A model generated the notes under the pieces. The model searched no databases and had not been told where the DNA came from. It saw only the letters and a program-made list of their open reading frames with translations. Made by a program: the position numbers and the translations under genes. Below, piece after piece: positions 1-9,019 of a stretch of DNA of 22,264 nt. Position 1 is the stretch's first letter. Every line of letters begins with the position of its first letter. This stretch comes from Carex sylvatica (taxonomy: Eukaryota; Streptophyta; Magnoliopsida; Poales; Cyperaceae): NCBI GenBank assembly GCA_964058845.1, contig CAXKVR010000773.1, positions 1 through 22,264 on the forward strand. Reading direction: 5' to 3'.

Positions 1-1593
1 AGTCATTTTTATAATTTTTATTTTAAGTTAAATTATTTAGCATGTCTATAAGTTATTCTTGGAGAAAACTTGAATAACTTGAATCTAAATTAAATAAATG
101 ATAAAGTAAATATTAGAGTTTAGAGACACTTGACATGAGAGTTGTTTACGGAGTTCGACACTAATGTCTACGTTTTCGGGACCTGTGACCTTTGAGATGG
201 CGCGCATTTTTTTACCCAATGAGAAATGAGTACAAGGTGGAACCGGTGAGCCTTTACAATCTTCTGGAAAGTCACACGGCCCGAGCACGCAAATGGCTCA
301 AGGAGCACTAAAGGCTAAAGATAACAAAGAGAGCAACGAAGACTCAAAGGGTGAGCAACAAAGGCTCAAGGAGTAAGTGTAAAGGGTTGATCTCGCAGGA
401 TCACTCTAAGAGTTTGTATACTAGTTGAATAAGCTTGAGATTGAATAGAATATTGAAGTTCAAGTGCATAAGCTACAACGACTTTTCTAGATATGAGAAA
501 TTCGTGTATTGCAGTTAAGGGCGACTAGAATGATAATTCAAACCCCCTAAATTACTTCTATTTATAGAGAGCTAATCGTAATGAAGTAATTTGGCCTGGA
601 CCGTTATAACGGTTCATGGACCATTATAACTGTCAACCAACTTACGGCGGGTTTGGATGCCATTAACCCTAACGGTCTATGGATCGGCGTTACAGTCCCA
701 TCACGGTCCATGGACCGACGCAATAGTCCCATCACAGTCGAGCTCTGGAATTTTGGGGGTGCCAACCGCGATCTACCGTTACATGGCTATTTTATCCGTT
801 ATGCCACATATTAAATGACTATTGCAACGGGCAACGATAGGCCTTACTTAGGTCAATCTCAAGTTTATTTTATCAATTTTACAGATATTGATTTCTAATC
901 TTGAAGTGATGCTTCTGATGTCCAATGCCCCGTACTTCATGACTGCATCCTTAATAGGTATTGAAGTTGTTCATTCATCCTTGATGCATATTCTCTATAG
1001 TCATGAACCTGCACAATATCTCAAAACAAAAAAAACTGTAAAATTCAATTAACATATGTTTTGTAAATATAGTTAAACATGCAAGTAGATTATGATTCAA
1101 TTCAACACTGTTTACTTACTCTAGAATAAAAAAAAATAGAGAAAAATGAAGATCAACCGCAGATAGAAAATTAATGAATTTATTCACTCCTAAATCATAG
1201 ATGTAGAGGAGGGAATCGTTTTATGTTTTTTTCTTCTCTTGTCATTACACAAGTCGTTTCCTGAGCACATCCAGAGGAGATAGGAGTAGGTCCGATGAAC
1301 ATTGAACCTACTTTTAGGTTTAATTAGCTCTTTCATTGTACAATTAGCATTAAGATCTGTGCGCATGGAAATTGATAAAAACTCATATTGATTTTAATAC
1401 AAAATGCACAATTCTTGATGCAATTGGATGGTCAAATCACCCATCGAACCAAAGTAAGTCTAATGAGCATCGGACCTACTCTGCAGTGCATCCAGAGATA
1501 CCTGACTACATAGAATACTCAATGCCGAATCAAAATCTCGATTTTTTTTTTATCAATAGCAATAACAATATCAAAATTTCACTAACATCATCG
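1..1593. other. Gene-free upstream region with degenerate repeats
   Basis: No coding region is credible here. The open frames are short, lack family resemblance and are not conserved-looking. The left part (about 290-750) has short degenerate repeats of the kind found in decayed LTR or satellite DNA. The motif GGCTCAAGGAG occurs at 295-305 and 363-373, and AGTCCCATCAC occurs at 694-704 and 725-735. From 1000 on the sequence is AT-rich with homopolymer runs. I see no promoter that can be tied to a gene. Confidence 0.5.
598..745. repeat. Degenerate short tandem repeats with a MYB-type palindrome
   Basis: A 12-bp perfect palindrome, CCGTTATAACGG, lies at 601-612. A decayed copy (CCATTATAAC) follows about 20 bp later, within a repeated GGACC-TTATAAC pattern. 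Further right, a 15-bp block AGTCCCATCAC(G/A)GTC recurs at 694-708 and 725-739, a 31-bp period. The copies are too diverged to give a clear unit. They look like the remnant of an old repeat array or LTR. The palindrome contains two inverted CNGTTR MYB-type cores, which may be chance. Confidence 0.4.
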
Positions 1594-1745
1594 ATTTCGG
1601 ACAATTTTATTTTATACCACAAGTGCTAAATTATTTAGCATCGGAACCATTTCGATCGCTGAATAATTTAGTAGTGAAAATCTCTTCTGAAATATATGTT
1701 TTTTCAAAACACATATAATTCGGTAAAAAAAAAATTGTCCGAAAT
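1594..1745. mobile_element. Fold-back MITE-like element
   Basis: The outer arms are 1594-1618 and 1722-1745. The right arm read in reverse complement repeats the left: ATTTCGGACAATTTT, a T-rich stretch, then ACC. Inside, GCTAAATTATTTAGC (1626-1640) pairs with a similar segment near 1658-1678, and an ATATATGTTTT/AAAACACATATA hairpin follows, so nearly the whole 152 bp can fold back. This is typical of a MITE. I could not identify a clear target-site duplication, so the superfamily is unassigned. Confidence 0.6.
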
Positions 1746-2029
1746 GGATGGTATGGATTTAATTTTTATTTATTTTTGCTATGAATATTTTATTCGGCCA
1801 AATCAGTTCTTATTTGAAATAGTTCCGCTTTAAGATACGTGCGATATCAAATCGGACGACTCAGCTCTCATTCTACACGGTCAGGTACTGTCCAGTCCTT
1901 GATCCCGAGTTCAAGTGAATACCTGGTCGGACGAACTCCTGAGAAAAAATGTTTTCGCTCAGCAGCAGACTCGCAACATTGCCCCCACCCGACAGACCCA
2001 TCTCCCCCTACTTTAAATTAACGAAACAT

Positions 2030-2338
2030 ATTTGACGCTACCCCAAATCTTTCTTCCATTCATCAATCACATCCACCTTTGAAAGAATCGGTAAAAAAAT
2101 AAAAGAAATATATGGAGAATCAATCGGTCGCAAACTAGAAGAATCGGCCTAACTCCGACGGCGAGTCGGAGGAATCAACCCGCCGGTGGTTAACCCCCCG
2201 CCCCGAGTCAAGCGTTTTATTTGCCAGTCAATTTGGAAAATCACCCAATAATCGGATCGTGGGTTACTGATAGATTTTTGAAACCATGCTAGCAACAGTG
2301 GACTACTGCTTGCTATGGTAGAAGGTCGTAAATTGAAG
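2030..2338 (+). other. PHR2: Putative non-coding first exon (5' leader) of the PHR gene
   Basis: The 3' edge of this exon is well supported. AAG|GTAAGT at 2338/2339 is a near-perfect donor, and the matching acceptor TTTTCAG ends at 2915, 41 nt before the start codon. The 5' edge (transcription start) is not visible, and 2030 is a placeholder. The leader contains small upstream ORFs at 2112-2138 (8 codons) and 2286-2321 (11 codons). A third begins at 2315 and would read through the splice into the next exon, ending at 2987, past the main start codon. Confidence 0.45.
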
Positions 2339-2382
2339 GTAAGTACTTCAGAAACAAACAACCGGGTCGAGGTGCGGGTGGT

Positions 2383-2411
2383 GGGGGGGGGGGGGGGGGG
2401 GGGGGGGGGGG
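2383..2411 (+). repeat. G29 homopolymer in first intron of PHR
   Basis: Twenty-nine consecutive G residues on the transcribed-sense strand begin 45 nt after the intron-1 donor, preceded by a G-rich lead-in (GGTGCGGGTGGTG). A run this long can form G-quadruplexes in RNA or DNA and is length-unstable. Its exact length in an assembly should not be trusted. On the opposite strand it creates the false appearance of a proline-rich ORF. Confidence 0.95.
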
Positions 2412-2921
2412 TGTTGCGTTGGTACCCGTCCCTGCTTGGAATTTTGTTTGTTTGATTGCGCGAGTTAGTTGCTTGTGGGCATGGTGATTTGAAGAAGATT
2501 GATCGGTTAATCCATTCATTTGGTCTTTTCAAATTTAGGATTGTTATTTTCCTGTTGCCATTTGAGCTTACTATGATCAAAATTGGAGAGCTGTTTCTCT
2601 TCTATTTTACCTTTTGGAATGGTGGTTTTAGCTTACAGGGAAGTTCAAAAAAGTGTACTCCCTTTTTTGTTCTTATTGGAATTTTGCCGTTTGATTTTCA
2701 ATTTTTTCATCACTCACGTCATGTTATATCATGTGTTTCATTCACAAAGTATAACTACATAATTTGGAAACATTAATCTTCACTTGAAACATAACATTAA
2801 ACAGTCTATTCAAATATGTTCAGTCAATGTCAGCAAATCACCCATCCAGCTCAGACAAAATCTTAATTTTTTTTATTCTAAAGTATTCTGACTTTCTGAT
2901 CTGTGCAATTTTCAGGTTTAC

Positions 2922-2987
2922 ATGGAAATTAGTCGATATTGCACTGCCTACTCCGATGGAGAGAAACCCCACTCAAAATTTTTATAA
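2922..2987 (+). other. Upstream ORF overlapping the PHR start codon
   Basis: An ATG at 2922 in the exon carrying the main start opens a 21-residue frame that ends at TAA 2985-2987, overlapping the main ATG (2956) in another frame. If the first intron is spliced 2338/2916, this frame joins the ATG at 2315 to give a 31-residue uORF. Terminating uORFs that overlap the main start usually lower initiation on the main frame. Whether this one is translated is unknown. Confidence 0.5.
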
Positions 2988-5900
2988 TCCAAGAAATATC
3001 GAACCGATGTCTTCGTCATCCCTCCCAATCATGCCCACTTATGTGCAACCCAGTTTTCCGAAACTGCCCGATTCTCAGCAGGTTTCAGTGGAACGGGAAC
3101 TGACAAGTGGGCCCACCAATCCTTTATACTCTCCTGTCATGGATTACCCCGTTAACCTGCACGACCACTCTCTCCCTCTCCATCAGAGACCCGCTAGCAT
3201 GAATGTTTCTCCTTTCATCTCCCAAACAATGGATGTTGGCAGCTCATCAGGGAATTCGGGTACACTCCAGGGTGCTTCCAGTAATTTACCTTGGGTTGAC
3301 GTGGACCCGGTCCACCAGTTGATGGATTACTCAGTGGCGGAGACTATCGTGACTGCCAACACCCATGTGTATGGTGGTGCTGCAACTGTGGCCACAGAAG
3401 ATCTGACAAAGCAGAACGAGTGGTGGAGTGATATCATAAATGATGACTGGAAGGATATTCTCGACGCCACCGCTACAGAGTCCCAACCGACGGTACAAGT
3501 CTTTATCACCAATTATGGTTCCCAATAACCTTGATTTTTTGCTTCTTGTTTGATAATAGTGGATTAATATGCCCTTGCTAATTTATCAATAGCATGGAGT
3601 TACAGTTACACGTGGTGTGGTGGGTAGCCACGTGTGTGTGCAGTTTCCTTCTCTGAGGTCAAAGCTGCCGTTTTTGAAGTAATTGATAAGTTTTTACTAG
3701 GTCATGAACATTTGTCTTAGCTGTACTGGTAGGTATAGTAAATAAGTAACTTACACATGAAGTCTGTATTTTTGTGGAAGGATTACATACAGGCTTGTTT
3801 TCATGCTTAATTCCCTTTGTAGTCGAAGTTAAAGACAATAGAGGGAGAAAGTTTTACTTTCACGTTACTTAAAAAAGTATTTACCATAACCTATTGATTA
3901 TATAATTTGGTTAATACTGAAACGCCTGCTTACCACACAAAGAGATTGTTTCTAGTTCTATATATTCCTTTCTGAGTCTTTCTATATAAATGTAGAGTTA
4001 AAATCAAGATTTTTTTTTTTATGTTTACAAACATTTTCAATTAAACCTTCTCTTAAAAGTTAACAATGCTTTCAGTAATGTTTGTAGATGGTATTGGAAC
4101 AGTATCTTTTTTAGCCATGTCAGCATTTCTTATCAATGTAATAAGATACAAAATAGTGTCCTTAGTCCTTACTCGTGAACAAATTCGAATTATGGATTCT
4201 CGCAATTTTTTTTTGTTGTCAACATGTTTTCCTTATTTTATTTATATTTTTCAACATTGAATCCAACCACCGACTTTCCACCTGGCATTAACAACCTCCA
4301 GTGATGCCTCCCCTACCTTTTGTCGCGCTTTCAAAATAATAATTTGAAAAATTATTCTAACACAATTTTCTTTTGATACAGTCAGCAGTTCCGTCCTCTT
4401 CAAATGTGACAGTTCCACCTCAGCCACCGGTTAATACCCAAGCGGTGGTACAGGTACCTGCATCGGTTTCAGTCTCTGTACCACCTCAAAATATGGAGAT
4501 AAGTATTGTGGCAAGCCCTTCTCCCAAAGCCAATAATGCACCTGTGGGAGCCAAGCCGCGCATGAGGTGGACCCCAGAGCTACATGACCGTTTTGTTGAT
4601 GCTGTAAATCAACTTGGTGGTAGTGAGAGTATGTTTATTGATTTCCTATTTTTGAGGTGTGTGTTTAAAAAGTAAATAAAATTGGTTTTGTGTGCATGCG
4701 CTGCAGCATGCATGTATTTACCAAACTCGGAGAAGAGCTTGTAATATGGAAAGAATATGAAGTTCAGACTTGATCTCTTAGCAGTACTTTGGTTTCTGTT
4801 CATTGCAGAAGCCACTCCAAAAGGCGTGCTCAAGCTGATGAAGGTTGATGGCTTGACCATATATCATGTGAAGAGCCATCTCCAGGTTTATTTAATTTTT
4901 TATGCTTTGTTACAAAAATGTATCTATTTTTTTTTTTTTTGGAAAGGTCTTTTGATGTCAAATGGTATTAGTCAACCTTAATGGTGTAATTTTATATAGT
5001 AATTTTTTTATTATTATTATTATTATTGTGTTAAGTGATTCTGATTAGACCTGCTTAATATTGTAGAAATATAGGACTGCTCGCATCAGGCCAGAGTCAA
5101 CTGAAGGTTGGGAGACAATTTTCAAAAATCTCTGTTTTATTTATTTATTGATATGAATATTTTATGTCTTTTATATTATTCTGAGTTATTATAATTTGTT
5201 TACGCTAGGTAATGAAGGTTCGTCAGAAATGAGAGCCACACCACAAGATTTGGCTGCCATAGATATTAAGACGTATGTAATTAAGTAACATTTCCTAGCT
5301 GTTCATCTATCCCTCATATTACATTTCCTTTGGCGTACCAATGGCGCATATGTATTCATTGATTTTATTTCTTTGGTAGTAGCATGGATCTTACGGAGGC
5401 ACTGAAGCTTCAGATGGAAGTCCAGAAGCGGCTTCATGAACAGCTTGAGGTATATACTTGATTTTATAGTACAAGTGAGACTATGGTATATGCATAGCAC
5501 AGATTGGTCTGCACTACAGATCAAAATTTTCATTTTGAAAGTTCAAATAGTCGATTAGAACCATTTAACATGATATCATATTAAAATGTACTTGGAAACT
5601 ATATTTACATTTTTTTTTAGAATATTTTTACTATTTTTTTAGGTAGGAAATCACTACTTTCGAATGATCTAGAATCTTTAGATCAAGTGATTTTCTACAT
5701 ATCTAAAAAAATAGTAAAATATGTAAATTTGACCTACAAGAACATTTTCATATGTAGGTCATTTTGAACGGTTTAGATCGAGATTGTTTGGACTTCAAAA
5801 ATGGAGATATTGATCCATAGTATGGACCATAATGCGCTATGCAGAGTACCGTAGCCTCACTCTTATAGTTCATAGTTTTATATTATTATTACTTGAATAT

Positions 5901-6251
5901 GTTATTTGCTTTTACAAATTTTATTTAGCTAAACTTATTGCAGTCGTCCAATATCAATTAATGGGGCAAACATCCACACTGATTAAATCTCATATAAATT
6001 TAATTTCACAGATCCAGAGAAAGTTGCAAATCAGGATAGAGGAACAAGGCAAGTATCTCCAGAAAATGCTTGAGAAACAGTCCTCCAAGCCGAGCAGTTC
6101 TGATAAAGGTGAAAAAGATGGTGCGGGTCCCAGCAGCAGTGATGCGAACATGGAAGAGACCACAAACGATCTGAACATTCTTGAAGTGGATTCTTCTGAT
6201 GGTGAAGACACTTCTCCGAAGAAGAAGCGGTTGATAGGCCCCACTGCCTGA
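2956..6251 (+). CDS. PHR2: MYB-CC transcription factor, PHR1/PHR2-type phosphate starvation response regulator
   Basis: Nuclear activator of phosphate-starvation genes, which in this family binds P1BS (GNATATNC) sites as a dimer. Coding exons: 2956-3498, 4382-4628, 4809-4885, 5067-5106, 5209-5272, 5380-5449 and 6012-6251. The sum is 426 codons plus stop, the same length I recall for rice PHR2. Seen: an N-terminal region with a WW-acidic patch near residue 200; the MYB (SHAQKYF-like) domain at about 240-300, from [11 protein letters not shown] to VKSHLQKYRTAR; the MYB-CC coiled coil at about 328-370 with LHEQLE (342-347); and an acidic, Ser-rich tail ending in a KKKR basic cluster. The K340/H343/R350 pattern matches the inositol-pyrophosphate/SPX-binding surface known in AtPHR1. 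The start at 2956 gives the conserved MER N-terminus; an in-frame ATG at 2827 lies in the intron. The exon-2 donor could instead be 3492 (also phase 0). Family assignment is very likely; orthology to PHR2 specifically is inferred. Confidence 0.9.
3499..4381 (+). other. PHR intron 2 (883 bp)
   Basis: This intron lies between the N-terminal exon and the exon that begins the MYB domain. The acceptor TTTTGATACAG ends at 4381. The donor is weak: either GTCTTT at 3499 or GTACAA at 3493, both keeping the frame. The intron is AT-rich with poly-T runs. I see no internal gene or obvious transposon. Confidence 0.6.
5008..5029 (+). repeat. (TTA)n microsatellite in PHR intron 4
   Basis: About seven uninterrupted TTA/ATT triplets follow a T-run in the intron between the exons coding VKSHLQ and KYRTAR. 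A simple repeat of this kind is usually length-polymorphic. Confidence 0.85.
5473..5862. mobile_element. Mutator-like MITE (copy A) in PHR intron 7
   Basis: A 390-bp fold-back element. The left arm begins AAGTGAGACTATGG and the right arm in reverse complement begins GAGTGAGGCTACGG. The arms stay alignable through GCATAGC, GGTC and a GTTCAAA/GTCCAAA block into the centre. It is flanked by imperfect 9-bp target duplications, TTATAGTAC (5464-5472) and TTATAGTTC (5863-5871). Nine-bp duplications and long inverted repeats opening with GAG point to the Mutator superfamily. Its arms and centre match the element at 18293-18657, for example TGTTTGGACTT(C/G)AAAA and TATCTAAAAAAA. It starts 24 bp after the exon-7 donor. 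There is no coding capacity, so it depended on a transposase elsewhere. Confidence 0.75.
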
Positions 6252-6378
6252 AATCGCAATACACTGATTTTACTATTTCAAACTGGCCATTTCCCTAGCA
6301 TGGAAAAAGGAAGGAAAGAAAAGGAACCGACTTCTGACTTTCTAAGAAAATTAGTTTTTTTATGATGACTTGTTTTAT

Positions 6379-6384
6379 AATAAA
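6379..6384 (+). terminator. Candidate poly(A) signal of PHR
   Basis: AATAAA lies 128 nt after the stop codon, in a T-rich 3' region. It is the first canonical hexamer downstream of the stop, so it is a plausible near-upstream polyadenylation element. Plant signals are loose, so this is only indicative. Confidence 0.45.
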
Positions 6385-6963
6385 CCGTTTAGGTATCGTA
6401 TCTTATGAGACGATAAGTTTTAGGTTTATGGTAGTAACCCTTCTTTTGTGAAGACTATGAAGGGTTGCTGGAGTGTTGGAGAAGACTAGCAGTGGTGTTG
6501 TAATCTAAATTATGAAACAGATAGTTGTCCACAAAATATAGGTCATCGTTTATGGTGCTTTTTGTGAGGTACAAGTAGTCTCTCTTCATTAGAGGCTAAA
6601 ATGATTTCTTCTGAATTTGCTTGCAGTGATGGCACGATCATATATTCATTAGAATTAATGTAAATGCTATAGCAAGCAAATAATTCAAAGTGAAATTATG
6701 GAGAAATTGGGTGTTTATGATTTGCCAAAGTTCACTTTGTTCTTGTATGTGTAAAACCATATAATGCATTCAGCTTTTTGATAAATGCATTTTTTTTTTG
6801 GTTGAAAACCCGTAGGCAATAAATGAACTTTTACTAGCTTGATATCATGTAAACCGGCCTGAGGATTTAGTTATATCCTTTTCGTTAACAGGAAGTAGGA
6901 ATCGTTGGGCGGTCTTATGCCCATCATACTAAATTGGTCCGATGTTTAGTCGAGTGATTTACA
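6385..6963. other. PHR downstream region, no gene seen
   Basis: Probable 3' UTR and intergenic DNA after the PHR poly(A) signal. It is AT-rich, and I see no credible coding region, RNA gene or clear repeat. Confidence 0.45.
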
Positions 6964-7398
6964 ACTTGTTTGGACGGAGAGTAGATAGATGGGATGGAAT
7001 AGAAAGACAATAATTTTTCTCCTCGAATTGTTGGTTGATAAAATTATGTTGGAAATGAAACATATAGAAGAGAAATGATTTAATTTTGTATCATTGTAAT
7101 CAATAAAATTTATTTCTCTTCTTAGTTAGAATGTAATGGATAAAAAAAATATTTCAAATATTTTAAAAAGAAATGATACAAATGTCAAATCTTATATTTA
7201 CCTATATAATTTTCATTCAAATTTTTTCATTAAGCTTCTAAATTTTAATTAATCGAACAAAAATTAAGACCTAAAAGAAAAATAAATTTATTTTTCCTTA
7301 TTAATCATTCAATTACAAAGATTTTAGATATATAAATCTTCCTTTTTCTTCTATTCTTCACCTTTCCTCCTTTCCTCTAATCTCCATCCAAACAAAGT
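6964..7398. mobile_element. MITE-like fold-back element between PHR and PEX12
   Basis: The left end, ACTTGTTTGGACGGAGAGTAGA (positions 6964-6985), is matched by the right end in reverse complement (ACTTTGTTTGG, ATGGAGATTAGA, to about 7398). The roughly 435 bp in between is very AT-rich and contains no coding frame. I see no unambiguous target-site duplication, so the superfamily is open. The arms are imperfect, which suggests age. Confidence 0.5.
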
Positions 7399-7849
7399 AT
7401 TAATTAGCATCAAGATTTGCTCGAACGGCTTTAATATTAGAACGTATTAAATGTGCCAGTCTTGATGTAGATTTATCGGCTTCAACTGAATATCAGAATG
7501 ACATGGCAAATCATAAATATCCAATTTGGTATGAAGAGACCGTCCCTCATAACGAGTTCAGATCTAGCATGATCCCATACTGTGTAGAATGAGATCTGTA
7601 CCGTCCATTTTAACCTGGCACAAATCTCGCAGCAGATCTCCTATATTTCACATAATAAGTACCGAAATAATTCTGGCTTAATTAGAAGTTATCATGCAAG
7701 ATAGGTATGCTGGAATGGAGCTAGACTTTTAAGTTATAAAGATCAAACAATTATATAAAATTATTTTGCTGAGAATAAATATTATTCGTAACATTTTACT
7801 ATATAAAAAATAAGTTATAAATAAAAAAAATTGAAAAAATTGAAAATCA

Positions 7850-8460
7850 ATTATTTTCATTCTTATATGTACCGCGGCAATACATTTCCTGAGATATCTG
7901 TGAATAATCCAGACTGTTCAGAATCTTTTTGCACAAATCGTAAAACAATAATATTGGTCCGTGTATTCGGAATAGACACCAAAATAAATGAATTCGTATC
8001 CTCTGCGTTAACTCAAAAATGAATCTTTTGAGTTAATACATATGGACAATCTAATAAGCTTTAAGATTCGTGTGAATTAAATCCGCACTAATATTGAAGA
8101 CCCTCTATGTTTCAGGCTAGAGCCGGATGAGCTCCATTTACAATCGGACGGCTAACATCTATTAACTCAAAAATGCTCTTTTGAGTTGATGCAGACTCAA
8201 AATAAATAGGGCCTAACTTTTAGGAATTCATATCCTCTGAGATATCTCAAATTTTGTGTGACTTTTTGGAAAATCTCAACCGTTCAAATACAGTCTATAC
8301 GAATCTCGAAGCTCAATAATACTGGGCCCCTGTGCTACCTCCGAATAGGCACTGGGCACGTCAGTCACGCAAAAGTTGAGATATCTCAGAAGATACGCAC
8401 TCAACTTTTAGATAAACTGAAATCACGAGTTATACAAGAGGATATGAATTCCTCGTGAAC
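7850..8460. repeat. Nested fold-back repeats in the intergenic region
   Basis: Related inverted-repeat fragments are stacked here. The clearest has perfect 17-bp ends AGGAATTCATATCCTCT at 8222-8238 and its complement at 8437-8453. Its inner arm CTGAGATATCTCAA...GTGAC (8237-8262) pairs with 8364-8389 with two mismatches. A diverged partial copy in the same orientation lies at about 7878-8004. Between them, two hairpins with arms TTAACTCAAAA/TTTTGAGTTAA (8008-8036 and 8162-8189) face each other and may be the ends of another short insert (about 8003-8194). No transposase is present. I read this as MITEs inserted into MITEs. Confidence 0.55.
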
Positions 8461-9019
8461 ATAGTTACAAAATTTGTGAACTCGTAAATAATTCTTTTTT
8501 TTAGTAATAACGAATTGAACGTTTAATTATTTCATTGATCAAATTTTGATTGAATAATTTATAAATAATTTATGAATTTTACGAATTGTTCATAAATTTT
8601 TCGAAATTATTTTTTTGGAACTTTTTTTTTGGCTTGCTTATGATTTGTGGGACTGAAATTTTTAATCTCCATAATTTCGAATTATTTTCAGATTACGAAC
8701 TTTTTAACCTGCTAAAACGTATCCAAATAATTTATTATTATGCTCATAAGTCATAACAGTGGTTAAAAAGAAGTTGTGTATGTTGTAACATAATCCGGTA
8801 ATCAAATCCATGATCTATCCGCGTCGTCCACTCCTACGTTTCTTGCCGTGAGCCGTCTTACGTCACTTTACGTTTCTAATCCTTTCTCCCTCCCGACCGG
8901 TCGCTGCTGCTTCGTTAGTGATGACGTTTTGAGCAGGAAAACGCAATAGAGAGCACATTTGAAAGTACTAACAGAAGGGGAAAAGAAAAATCCCCTAGAA
9001 ACAGTGCGATCGAATCACG
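8461..9019 (+). promoter_or_regulatory. Upstream region of PEX12
   Basis: AT-rich DNA gives way to more GC-balanced sequence from 8800 towards the PEX12 start. Two TGACG-type bZIP cores are visible: TTACGTCAC (about 8858-8866; complement GTGACGTAA) and TGACGTTT (about 8922-8929). I see no convincing TATA box. The transcription start is not determined, and binding is inferred from motif shape only. Confidence 0.35.

Noticed and set aside
2149..2580. Minus-strand frames with long proline runs
   Set aside because: The proline run is only the complement of the G29 tract; the frames span the PHR leader, donor and intron and have no other protein-like feature.
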